Assembly: GCA_021818585.1 (NCBI GenBank) | Contig: JAKATU010000090.1 | Location: 1-64,000 of the forward strand | Length of the DNA: 64,000 nucleotides | Source: Acidobacteriota bacterium | GTDB lineage: Bacteria > Acidobacteriota > Terriglobia > Terriglobales > Acidobacteriaceae | Reading direction: 5' to 3' | Shown here: positions 6,837 to 15,284 of the stretch, in pieces | How positions within the stretch are numbered: the stretch's first letter is position 1 | How the letters are laid out: every line of letters starts with the position of its first letter | The notes under the pieces: generated by a model | Databases searched by the model: none | Seen by the model: the letters and a program-made list of their open reading frames with translations, nothing else | What the model was told of the DNA's origin: nothing | Translations under genes and position numbers: made by a program

Positions 6837-8924
6837 TTATTTTTCGTTCAGCAGGATTTGCTGTTGCGAGGTGAGTGGCCGGTCGGTATAGAGGGTTTTG
6901 TCGGAGAGGTCCTGGATTTCGTAGAGGCGTCCGCCGAGGATTTTCTGGATGTGGTTGTAGTACTCGGGGGGGACGAAGAGGAACTTTCGCTTACCGTGGC
7001 CCCACAATGCGAGGAGGTTGGTGTCGTCGAGGAAAACGTTGGGATTGTCGGGGTAGTCGGAGCCCCAGATGAGGGAGGAACCGAAGAGGTCTTTTGAGCC
7101 GCCGTTGTTCCTGGGGTCGGGTTCGAAGTACCAGTACTTGCCGTGGACGAGCTTGGCGTAAGGGGCGGTGAAGTGATGAGTGTAGAAGATGACGGAGGAG
7201 CATTCGCTCTGGTCGCCGTAGCAGAGGAGGGTGTAGCGGTTATTGTCGTTGTGCTCGAGGCGATTGATGGTGGTGGCGAATGCGTGCGAGGAGAGCAGTG
7301 GTGAGAAGCGCGCGAAGGCGATGTGGGCGGCGATGAGGAAGAGTGCGGTGGTGAATCCGACGGTGACCGTTGATTCGAAATGGTGTCCGCGGCGACGGAG
7401 GATATATGCGACGAGAGGGCCGGTGAGGAATGCGACGCAGGCCAGAGCCGCAGGCAGTCTTAGAGCTGCGAAGGCGCGGGTGGTGAGGTCAAAAAGGTGG
7501 GAGGTGGCCATGGAGTAGTCGCCTACGCCTCGATGGGCGAGGAGAGTTCCGATGTCCGGGATGTAGGGTTCGTTGCGTGAGGCGATGAGTCCCCAGGCGA
7601 GGAGCGCGGCAACGATGAGGCAGACGATGGCGAAGGCGAGATGGATGCCGCGAAGCCAGCGTGAAGAAGTCGAGGATGGATTTTCCGCGTCGGGAGATTC
7701 CTCAACTGCGGCGAGGGCCCCTGCGGTAATGAGGAGCATGGCAAGATATGCGGGCCATGTGTAGTACTCCTGATTGGTGGAGATGGCGAAGAAGATGAGG
7801 ATGAAACCGGCGTAGCAGGCGAGCAGCAGGCTGGAGCGTGCGCGGAAGCGAATGCGTGCGGTTGTGCTGGATGCCTCGTCGGCCGAGGATTTGGGGTCGA
7901 GGAACTGTATGGTATCGGCGCTGTTGTGGCGGATGTCGCGAAGAAAAAGGCTGCGGTTACGCCATGCGCGGCGGAGCACAATGGGGAGGTAGAGGCTCCA
8001 GGGGAAGATCCAGACGAGTTGTCCGATCCAGTAAATGCCTGGGGGCTGCTTGTTGTAGTCGTGGGGGTAGCGGGTACCGAGGAAGCGGAGAAAGTGCTCG
8101 TTGATGAAGTAGAAGTAGAGGAATCCGTGGACGTTACCCCAGGTTGGGATGTTGCCGATGGGGTGGCCCTGGTCAGGATTGGCGAGGCCGCAGAGGATGT
8201 GCCAGGGCGCGCCGATGGCGAGGAAGAGCAGGGTTCCGGAGAAGAGGCGCAACTCACGCCAGCGCCGCCAGTCGCCGGTGATGAGGAGGTAGGGAATGAT
8301 GGCTCCCCAGAAAAAGACGATAGCGATGAGGCCCTTGGAGAGCAGCGCGAGGGCAATGGCTGCGTAGGCGATGTAGATGCGGTGAGGTTTTCGGTCCTCA
8401 AAGCCGGTCAAGAACATGTAGAGGCCGAGGATGAGGAAGAAGGTCAGGATGGCGTCTGGAATGAAGAGGCGGGTGAACAGGAAGACGCCGATGGCGGTGA
8501 GCATGGCGAGCGCAGCGTAAAAGGCGGCTCGTTCTCCATAGGCGCGGCGGCCCCAGAACCAGCCGAGAATAGCGAGTCCGAGGACGGAGAGGGTGAGCGG
8601 GAGGTGGGTAGAAAAGACGTGGAAGCCGAAAAGACGGTAGTCGATGGCGGCGAGCCAGTAGTACATGGGCGGCTTTTCGAGGTAGCGGATGCCGTCGATG
8701 TAGGGGGTGATCCAGTTGCCGGTGACGGCCATGTGCGCCGCGGCCTGGGCGTGGCCGGAGTCGACGTCGTCCATTTGCGGCGGGCTGAAGAGGGCGGCGA
8801 AGTGGACGGCGAGGAAGACAATGGCGAGGATGGTCCAGGCTTTGGCGGTAGAGCGGTATAGCGCTGGCGGCTTGCTGGTATCCGAAGCAGATGAATGGGT
8901 TCTAGCAGGGCGCGAGTTAGTCAC
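6837..8924 (-). CDS. GT39-type membrane glycosyltransferase (ArnT/PMT family)
   Basis: A large polytopic protein of about 695 residues with at least ten hydrophobic helices. The first periplasmic loop holds PPQMDDVDSGHAQAAAHM, with the acidic DD/D pattern that binds the lipid-linked sugar in ArnT and protein mannosyltransferases, and YIDGIRYLEKPPMYYWL is the conserved EKPP motif of family 39. It should move a sugar from a polyprenyl carrier to an envelope acceptor such as lipid A or a protein; which one is unknown. The start is placed at the GTG complementary to 8922-8924. No Shine-Dalgarno is visible and the frame stays open further, so the N-terminus is uncertain. It is divergent from the CHAD gene. 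Confidence 0.82.
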   Translation of the reverse strand: MTNSRPARTHSSASDTSKPPALYRSTAKAWTILAIVFLAVHFAALFSPPQMDDVDSGHAQAAAHMAVTGNWITPYIDGIRYLEKPPMYYWLAAIDYRLFGFHVFSTHLPLTLSVLGLAILGWFWGRRAYGERAAFYAALAMLTAIGVFLFTRLFIPDAILTFFLILGLYMFLTGFEDRKPHRIYIAYAAIALALLSKGLIAIVFFWGAIIPYLLITGDWRRWRELRLFSGTLLFLAIGAPWHILCGLANPDQGHPIGNIPTWGNVHGFLYFYFINEHFLRFLGTRYPHDYNKQPPGIYWIGQLVWIFPWSLYLPIVLRRAWRNRSLFLRDIRHNSADTIQFLDPKSSADEASSTTARIRFRARSSLLLACYAGFILIFFAISTNQEYYTWPAYLAMLLITAGALAAVEESPDAENPSSTSSRWLRGIHLAFAIVCLIVAALLAWGLIASRNEPYIPDIGTLLAHRGVGDYSMATSHLFDLTTRAFAALRLPAALACVAFLTGPLVAYILRRRGHHFESTVTVGFTTALFLIAAHIAFARFSPLLSSHAFATTINRLEHNDNNRYTLLCYGDQSECSSVIFYTHHFTAPYAKLVHGKYWYFEPDPRNNGGSKDLFGSSLIWGSDYPDNPNVFLDDTNLLALWGHGKRKFLFVPPEYYNHIQKILGGRLYEIQDLSDKTLYTDRPLTSQQQILLNEK

Positions 8925-8978
8925 ATTTTTGAGGATAGCAGCGGAAGCGCGTTCAATAGGAAAGGAGGGACAGGAGAG

Positions 8979-9857
8979 GTGAGGAAGATTGAGCGATTTG
9001 CGGCTGTGGTGTCCCGGCTGGAGTGCGCGCTGGGGCAGTGCGTGGAGTCTCCGGGTGTGGCGGCGGTCCATGATGTGAGGACGAACTCAAGGAGGCTGGA
9101 TGCTGCTGTGGACGCGCTGGATCGGGAGACGTGCGGGACGCTTGCAGTGGGGAAGGGCGCGGCCAAGCTGCGGAAGCTGTTGAAAAGGATGCGGCGACGC
9201 GCTGGGCGGGTTCGGGACCTGGATGTGCACAGGGGGCTGCTGGAGAAGATGAGTCAGGATGTAGGGTCAGACACTGTTTTAAAGGAGATTGCGGGGCTGG
9301 ATACGACGCTGGCGGAGCGCCGGGAGCGTCGGGCGGCGAAGTTTCGGCAGCGGGCCGGACATTGGCGGGAGAATCTGGCGCAGCGGGCCGGGAGTCTGCT
9401 GGAGGCGGCGCGTGAGGCGGGTGATCTGCCAGCGGGTAAGGAGGCGGCGGAACCGGCGCTGGAGAGCTTTGCGGCGCTTTGCCGGGAGATGCCGGTGCTG
9501 GATGTGGGGAATCTGCACGCGTTTCGAAAGGGGGCGAAGCATGCTCGCTATCTTGCCGAAGGAGACGAGGATGACTGGAGCCGACGAACGGCGAAGCGGC
9601 TGAAGCGGGTGCAGGATGCGATTGGAATGTGGCATGACTGGCTGGTACTGGCCAAGGAGGCGCGGGACGCTGCCAGCGGGCAGCAGACGGAGCTGGTGAA
9701 GCGGATTGAGGCGCGCAGGGATCGGCAGTTTGGGAGTGCGATGAGGACGACGGGGCGGGTGCGGCAGGAACTGCTGGCCGAGTGGGAGAGTTTATTGATA
9801 AGCAAAAAGGTGCGGGGCAAGGCTGCGGCGCGGGTTGAGTGGAGAAAAACGGCGTAG
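8979..9857 (+). CDS. CHAD domain protein (predicted polyphosphate binding)
   Basis: The 292-residue product starts at GTG 8979, with GGAGG at 8964-8968 and AGGAGAG closer. It is almost wholly helical, with conserved histidine/arginine motifs: VHDVRTNSRRLDAA near residue 30, LRKLLKRMRRRAGRVRDLDV near residue 75, LHAFRKGAKHARYLAE near residue 185 and QDAIGMWHDWLVLAKEA near residue 215. This is the CHAD fold, whose positive groove binds inorganic polyphosphate in characterised proteins. Its neighbours are Ppx/GppA downstream and SixA and Ppk1 beyond, supporting a polyphosphate role, perhaps on granules. Confidence 0.9.
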   Translation: MRKIERFAAVVSRLECALGQCVESPGVAAVHDVRTNSRRLDAAVDALDRETCGTLAVGKGAAKLRKLLKRMRRRAGRVRDLDVHRGLLEKMSQDVGSDTVLKEIAGLDTTLAERRERRAAKFRQRAGHWRENLAQRAGSLLEAAREAGDLPAGKEAAEPALESFAALCREMPVLDVGNLHAFRKGAKHARYLAEGDEDDWSRRTAKRLKRVQDAIGMWHDWLVLAKEARDAASGQQTELVKRIEARRDRQFGSAMRTTGRVRQELLAEWESLLISKKVRGKAAARVEWRKTA

Positions 9858-9924
9858 GGTTTGCTTGATCGTGTATGTTGCTGCGTAAGGCACTGCCTTG
9901 ATTTTTCTTTGAGATGAGGACAGA

Positions 9925-11469
9925 TTGCGAACCCTGGCCGCTATTGATATCGGATCGAACTCGTGCCGTTTGAAGATTGCACGGGTGGTGCAGCATAAGC
10001 TGCAGACGGTGTTTGAAGACCGCGAAGTGACGCGGCTGGGCGCGAGCGTCTTTGAGACGGGGCTTATATCTCCAGAGGCGATGGCGAACACGATTCGGGC
10101 TCTGAAGCGGTTTCACAAGGCGGCGCAACTGCATGGAGTGGACCGGGCGCGGGCGGTGGCGACCTCGGCGATGCGTGACTCGCGGAATTCGCGGGCGTTT
10201 CGGGCGTGGGTGAAGGATGAGACGGGCTGGGATGTGGAGGTGATTTCCGGCCTGGAAGAGGGACGGCTGATTCACCGGGGGGTGGTGGACTGGGATTCGG
10301 GCACAAGTGGGCGGTGCGTGCTGATGGACCTTGGCGGCGGCAGCTGCGAGGTGATTGTTTCCGACCGTAAGCGGATTGAGGGCATGGTGAGCCTTCCGCT
10401 GGGTGCGGTGCGGCTGACGCAGGAGTTTTTGCGGAGCGATCCTCCGTCGGCGGAAGATATTGCGCGGATGAAGCAGTTCATTGCGCGCGAACTGCGGCGC
10501 GTGGGAAAGAAGATTGACCCGACAGGCGCGAAGGTGGTGTTTGCAACGAGCGGGACGGCGGCAGCTCTGGCGGCGGCGAGCGCGTCGATGGCGAAGGCGG
10601 CCAAGGGCAAGGCTGCTGGAAAGTGGGAGCCTAATACAGCGCCTACACGGGATGTGCGGCGGCTGGCCGAGAAGCTGACGAAGATGAACAATTCGGCCCG
10701 GAGCGGGGTGGATGGGATTGGGACGCGACGGTCCGAGATTATTATTGCGGGCGCGCACGTTTACGCGGAGCTGCTGGAGCATTACAGGCTTCCGGGGTTC
10801 CGGTATTCGGAATTTGGGATGCGTGACGGTATTTTGTCGCTGATGCTGGCCGAGGAAGACGCAAGGGCGAGCGCGCACGAGGCGTTTGAGCGAGAGCGCT
10901 GGGAGGGTGTGCTGGAGTTGGCGCGGCGGTATGGGACGGATCCCAAGGCGATGGAGCCGGTGCGGCAGCATGCTGTGCAGCTGTTTCATGATCTGGCCGC
11001 GGTGCATGAGCTTCCCGAGGATTACCTGCTGTGGTTGGAGAGCGCGGCGGTGCTGCGGGATGTGGGCAAGTTTCTGAATTACCAGGGGCATCACCGGCAT
11101 GCGCAGTACATTGTGGCGAATTCGGAGCTGTATGGGTTTACGCCGCAGCAGCGGGTGGTGACTTCCGCGATTTCGCGATACCTGGGGAAGAGCCGACCGG
11201 CACCGGAGGGTCGGACGATGCGAGATGTTCCGCCGACGGAGCATGAGTGGGTGAAGCGAGCTGTGGTGCTGCTGCGGCTGGCGGTGGGGCTGAACCAGGA
11301 CCGGGCAAGCGATGTGCTGAAGGTGAAAACGTATGTATACCCGAAGCGGGTGATTCTGGAGCTTTACCAGGGCCGCACCGGGGCCGAGCTGGAGTTGTGG
11401 TCGCTACGGAAAGAGGCCGACTACTTCCGGGAGGTTTTCCGGCGGGATTTGCTTGTGACTTTGCCGTAG
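9925..11469 (+). CDS. Ppx/GppA phosphatase with C-terminal HD-like domain
   Basis: The product has about 514 residues. The N-terminal part is an actin-fold phosphatase: AAIDIGSNSCRLKIA (phosphate 1 loop), ATSAMRDSRN, SGLEEGRLIHRGV and LMDLGGGSCEVIV (phosphate 2 loop with the catalytic Glu nearby). The C-terminal 180 residues carry an HD-type helical domain (YLLWLESAAVLRDVGKF, YQGHHRHAQYIV). The family hydrolyses polyphosphate from the end or removes the 5' phosphate of pppGpp; sequence alone does not decide between them. The TTG start at 9925 has AGGA four bases upstream and is tentative. The last 49 bases overlap the convergent sixA gene. Confidence 0.9.
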   Translation: MRTLAAIDIGSNSCRLKIARVVQHKLQTVFEDREVTRLGASVFETGLISPEAMANTIRALKRFHKAAQLHGVDRARAVATSAMRDSRNSRAFRAWVKDETGWDVEVISGLEEGRLIHRGVVDWDSGTSGRCVLMDLGGGSCEVIVSDRKRIEGMVSLPLGAVRLTQEFLRSDPPSAEDIARMKQFIARELRRVGKKIDPTGAKVVFATSGTAAALAAASASMAKAAKGKAAGKWEPNTAPTRDVRRLAEKLTKMNNSARSGVDGIGTRRSEIIIAGAHVYAELLEHYRLPGFRYSEFGMRDGILSLMLAEEDARASAHEAFERERWEGVLELARRYGTDPKAMEPVRQHAVQLFHDLAAVHELPEDYLLWLESAAVLRDVGKFLNYQGHHRHAQYIVANSELYGFTPQQRVVTSAISRYLGKSRPAPEGRTMRDVPPTEHEWVKRAVVLLRLAVGLNQDRASDVLKVKTYVYPKRVILELYQGRTGAELELWSLRKEADYFREVFRRDLLVTLP

Positions 11470-11954
11470 ATACCGCGGAGGATGCGGGGTTCTACAAGCC
11501 AGAGCAGGGTGCCGGGGCGGCGGGTGTAGTCGACGCGGGCGATGGCTCCCTTGCGGAGTCGGATGCTCGTTTTTCCGGAGGAGATGAGCGAGCCGAGGAA
11601 GGTGGTGAGGTTGGGGTTGTGGCCGACGAGGAGGATGTTCTCGTTGGACTCGTTGCCGTTGAGGGATTCGATGAGGTTCTGGAAGTCGCGGAGGGTGGCG
11701 CCGGGCGCGAGGGCCTCAGAGATGATGATTTCATTTTCGTAGCCGATCTCAGTGCCGACAAAACAGGCGGTTTGCTGAGAGCGCTTGAGGGGGCTGGAGA
11801 TAATGCGGTCGAACTGGATCTTGAGGGCATTGAGGTAGCTGCCGACCAGGATGCACTGCTGCTTGCCTTCCTTGTCGAGGGGACGCTTGACATCAATGAC
11901 GGGATTTTGGCGCCTGGTTCCAGCGCTGGCATGTCTTAGAACGTATAGATTCAT
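11421..11954 (-). CDS. SixA-type phosphohistidine phosphatase (histidine phosphatase superfamily)
   Basis: The 177-residue protein begins with MNLYVLRHASAG, the RHG catalytic motif with the nucleophile His8, and has SSPLKRSQQTA and LVGHNPNL, the second catalytic histidine region. This compact layout is SixA-like: in E. coli SixA removes phosphate from histidine residues of phosphotransfer proteins. It ends in a basic tail (SKSRRKTSRK). It is encoded between ppx and ppk1, overlapping ppx tail to tail. In actinobacteria and cyanobacteria SixA genes also travel with CHAD or CYTH genes, so a role in polyphosphate metabolism is a fair guess but unproven. Confidence 0.88.
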   Translation of the reverse strand: MNLYVLRHASAGTRRQNPVIDVKRPLDKEGKQQCILVGSYLNALKIQFDRIISSPLKRSQQTACFVGTEIGYENEIIISEALAPGATLRDFQNLIESLNGNESNENILLVGHNPNLTTFLGSLISSGKTSIRLRKGAIARVDYTRRPGTLLWLVEPRILRGIYGKVTSKSRRKTSRK

Positions 11955-12066
11955 AAGGCATTAAGAGAGCGGACGCGGGGGAATTCCGGTCCTGCAATAA
12001 CACGATTGTAACAATCGGAAGGCGGGTGAAATGTTAATTCTTGCCGGACTGGGTTGGAGCGGTGAG

Positions 12067-14343
12067 TCAGTTCAGGGCGGATTCGATGTTGTCGTCCTGA
12101 GAGGCGGCGAGGTGGATTCCGCTGGTGGACGCGGGCTTTTTGCGGCGGGGAGTTCGGGTGGTTTTCTTTGCGGATTTACCGGGGGAGATGGATTGACGGG
12201 CGCCTGCGGCGGGTTGTTCTTCGGCGAGCGGGTAGAGAATGGGCGCGGGGATGTCGCGCAGGGAGGCTTTGCCCTCGGCGATGCGCATGAGGCAGTCCTG
12301 GGAGCTGAGGGAGGGTGCGGTACAGGCTGAGGGTGCGTCAGCGACGCGGATGTATTCGCCGTCGGAGCGGAGCAGCCGGGCCTTGACCGTGTCTGCCAGG
12401 CATGCAGCGAGGATTTCGTCGCGGACGCGGTCCCGGAAGGCGGGGTCGCGAAGAGGGAAGATGGTTTCGCAGCGTTCGAAGAGATTGCGGGGCATCCAGT
12501 CGGCACTGCCGGAGTAGATATCGGGGTTCCCGCCGTTTTCGAAGTAGTAGATGCGTGAGTGCTCGAGGAAACGACCGACGATGGAGCGGACGCGGATGTT
12601 TTCGCTGACGCCTTTGAGCCCGGGGCGAAGGGAGCAGATGCCGCGGACGATGAGATCGATCTGGACTCCGGCGCGGGAGGCTTCGTAGAGCGCTTCGATG
12701 ACGCTGCGCTCAAGCAGAGAGTTCATTTTCGCGATGATGCGGGCGGGACGCCCGGCGCGGGCATGCTCGGTTTCGCGATGGATGAGCTGCATGAAGCGTT
12801 CGGCGAGGGTGAGCGGGGCTACGAGCAGGGGTGCGTAGTCGTTGGATTCGGCGTGGGCGGTGAGGTAGTTGAAGACGTTGTGGACGCTGGCGGTGATTTC
12901 GGGATCGGCGGTGAGGAGGCTGAGGTCGGTGTAGAAGCGGGCGGTGTCCGGGTTGTAATTGCCGGTGCCGAGATGGGCGTAGCGGCGGAGCTCGCCGTCG
13001 GGGTCGCGGCGGACGAGGAGGGCGAGCTTGCAGTGGGTTTTGAGTCCGACGATGCCGTGGAAGACCTGAACGCCGGCGTCTTCAAGAGCGCGTGCCCAGC
13101 GGATGTTGGAAGCTTCATCGAAGCGGGCGGTGAGCTCGACGACTACGGTGACCTCTTTGGTGGCGGCGGCCTCGGTGAGGGCGCGGAAGATGGGTGAGTC
13201 GGAGCTGGTGCGGTAGAGGGTTTGCTTGATGGAGACTACGTTCGGGTCTTCGGCGGCGGATTCGATGAGGCTGACGACGCCGTCATAGGAGTCGTAGGGA
13301 TGATGGAGCAGGATGTCGCGGTGGCGGAGTTCGTCGAAGATGTCAGTGGATTTGCGATGGAGGCGGAGCTCGCGGGGGACGAAGGTGGAGAATTTGAGGT
13401 CGGGCCGTGGCGTGGCGGAGTAAAGCTGCATGACGCGCGAAAGATTGACGGGGCCATCGGTACGGTAGACCTGGGACTCAGTTAGCTCGAAGTTAACGCG
13501 CAGGCGCTCGATGATTTCCGGGTCGGCAGAGCGCTCGATTTCCAGGCGGACGGCATCGCCCTTGCGGCGGTTGTGCAGTTCGGAGCGTACCGTTTCGAGG
13601 AGGTTGCGGGATTCTTCTTCCTGGAAGTAGAGGTTGCTGTTGCGGGTGACGCGGAAGGCGGCTTTGGAGAGGATTTCGTACCCGCGATACATGCCGGAGG
13701 CGTTGCGCTCGATGAGGTCGTGGAGAAAGACGTAGTCGATGGTGTTGCCGGATGAGGGTAGCCGGATGAGGCGCGGGAGTGCGCGGGGAACGGTGATGAC
13801 GCCGAGGACGGGTCCGCTGGTGGCCTTGCGCTTGCTGTGGAGCAGAAAGGCGATGCAGAGGGCCTTGTTGAGTACGCGGGGGAATGGGTGCGCGGGGTCG
13901 ATGGTGATGGGAGTAAGGAGTGGGTCGACTTCGCGGAGGTAGAAATTGTTGGCGGCCTCGCGGGCTTCGTCGTCCATCTGATTCCACGAGAGGACGCGGA
14001 CGCCGGCACGGTCGAGTTCGGGGATGATCTGCTGGTTCCAGCAGCGGTATTGCTCCTTGACGTAGTCGTGCATCTCTTCGACGAGGGCGTCGAGGGTCTG
14101 GTCGAGGGAGCGGCCGTCTGGATCGATTTCTTCGTAGCCGTCTTCAATGCGCTGGAGGATACCGGCGACGCGGATCTCCACGAATTCGTCGAGATTGCTG
14201 GCGGTGATGGCAAGGAACTTGACGCGTTCGAGCAACGGATTGGAGGTGTCTTCGGCTTCTTCGAGTACGCGGCGGTTGAACTTGAGCCAAGAGGTATCTC
14301 GGCCGAGGAAGAGACTGTTCGTGATTTGCCTTGATTTAGCCAT
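12067..14343 (-). CDS. ppk1: Polyphosphate kinase 1
   Basis: At 758 residues this is full length for PPK1, which reversibly makes polyphosphate from ATP. The N-terminal domain opens with LFLGRDTSWLKFNRRVLEEA and LLERVKFLAITASNLDEF. Of the two catalytic histidines, His437 in GLKTHCKLALLV corresponds to the autophosphorylated residue of E. coli PPK (His435), and His457 in AHLGTGNYN to the second. The tail after residue 715 is lysine/arginine-rich and disordered-looking, an extension beyond the usual core. It is on the opposite strand to CHAD and ppx and in the same orientation as sixA 113 bases downstream. The start ATG (14341-14343) lacks a clear ribosome binding site. Confidence 0.95.
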   Translation of the reverse strand: MAKSRQITNSLFLGRDTSWLKFNRRVLEEAEDTSNPLLERVKFLAITASNLDEFVEIRVAGILQRIEDGYEEIDPDGRSLDQTLDALVEEMHDYVKEQYRCWNQQIIPELDRAGVRVLSWNQMDDEAREAANNFYLREVDPLLTPITIDPAHPFPRVLNKALCIAFLLHSKRKATSGPVLGVITVPRALPRLIRLPSSGNTIDYVFLHDLIERNASGMYRGYEILSKAAFRVTRNSNLYFQEEESRNLLETVRSELHNRRKGDAVRLEIERSADPEIIERLRVNFELTESQVYRTDGPVNLSRVMQLYSATPRPDLKFSTFVPRELRLHRKSTDIFDELRHRDILLHHPYDSYDGVVSLIESAAEDPNVVSIKQTLYRTSSDSPIFRALTEAAATKEVTVVVELTARFDEASNIRWARALEDAGVQVFHGIVGLKTHCKLALLVRRDPDGELRRYAHLGTGNYNPDTARFYTDLSLLTADPEITASVHNVFNYLTAHAESNDYAPLLVAPLTLAERFMQLIHRETEHARAGRPARIIAKMNSLLERSVIEALYEASRAGVQIDLIVRGICSLRPGLKGVSENIRVRSIVGRFLEHSRIYYFENGGNPDIYSGSADWMPRNLFERCETIFPLRDPAFRDRVRDEILAACLADTVKARLLRSDGEYIRVADAPSACTAPSLSSQDCLMRIAEGKASLRDIPAPILYPLAEEQPAAGARQSISPGKSAKKTTRTPRRKKPASTSGIHLAASQDDNIESALN

Positions 14344-14498
14344 GCAGGAGCAGTTTGGAGCGGAGCCGTAGGCAAGTTTCTCACGGCGCGGCCGGCCGGA
14401 GAAGCGCCGTTCGACATATCAGTGTAGGCCATGGGCAGGTTGACTTGGCAAACGGGGGCGATGAGGATACGGATAGAGAAAGATTCCGAGGTGACCCG

Positions 14499-15077
14499 TT
14501 GAGCAACCAGGATTGCGGAGAAAAGGGCGGCGCCGGAGTGGCGCGGGCCGAGCATACGGCGCTGGAGCTTTTCCAACTGGCCTCGCTGCTGGTGGGCGAC
14601 CAGGAGCAGGCGCTGCGGCTGGTGGAGGAATGCGTATCGACCTCTGACCTGGACCCGTGCGCGGCTGAGGCGGGAGCTGAGGAGCGTGTTCGGGAGAAGC
14701 TGACACAGAGCGCGCTGACCTGGATGCGGGAGCATGCTCCGGAGTCGTTTGCGGTGGACGAGACGCCGGCGACACTGGGCGGCTGCGTGGAGACGGACGA
14801 TCTTGAAGCTGCCGGGATTTCCAGCGCGAAGCTGGCGGAGATGCTGAGCGGCGAGCAGCGGCACAAGCTGCGGAATTGGCTGGATGAGTTGCCACTGGCC
14901 CAGCGGGCGGTGTTTGTGTTGCGGGCGGTACTGGGGCGGAATAACGCGTCCACTGCGGCAGCGCTGAAACAGGCGGGCGGATCGGCTGGCTGGACGGCGG
15001 ATATGGTGAGCCTGATGTTCCGCTCTGCGCTATGCTCGCTGGCGAACCAACTCGCGCACGCCGGGGTGACGGCCTGA
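14499..15077 (+). CDS. Sigma-70 region-4-like hypothetical protein
   Basis: The 192-residue product is not a full sigma factor. The N-terminal half (ALELFQLASLLVGDQEQALRLVEECV) is helical and recalls the region 2 entry of ECF-type proteins (position in a sampled queue: LVGDQEQA), and the C-terminal part LDELPLAQRAVFVLRAVLG matches the LP-x-x-QR-x-VF/LR pattern of sigma region 4. No basic recognition helix of the usual kind is obvious after it. The TTG at 14499 follows GAGGTGA (14488-14494); the frame is open earlier but the upstream residues are biased. It is divergent from ppk1. Function is unknown; a regulatory role is only suggested by the fold resemblance. Confidence 0.55.
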   Translation: MSNQDCGEKGGAGVARAEHTALELFQLASLLVGDQEQALRLVEECVSTSDLDPCAAEAGAEERVREKLTQSALTWMREHAPESFAVDETPATLGGCVETDDLEAAGISSAKLAEMLSGEQRHKLRNWLDELPLAQRAVFVLRAVLGRNNASTAAALKQAGGSAGWTADMVSLMFRSALCSLANQLAHAGVTA

Positions 15078-15284
15078 GGGCGTTGCGCGGGTAGTTGCGG
15101 GCAGTGCGCGGCCATGCGACGGAAGCGGAGAGCCCACAATGCGATCAGGCTGGGCGTGCGCCGGCGCCGGGTCGGATTTTTGCGGAAAAGTTTTGCACTT
15201 TTTCCGGGGTCGTTGCGCATCCAATGGGGGTGTTCATTGAAAGACAATCGATTCTTCGTCTGACCTAAGAGGAAACTTATCCAA

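Noticed and set aside
8953..11244. 763-residue antisense frame across CHAD and ppx
   Set aside because: Arginine/proline/histidine-rich shadow of GC-rich codons; both sense genes are well supported.
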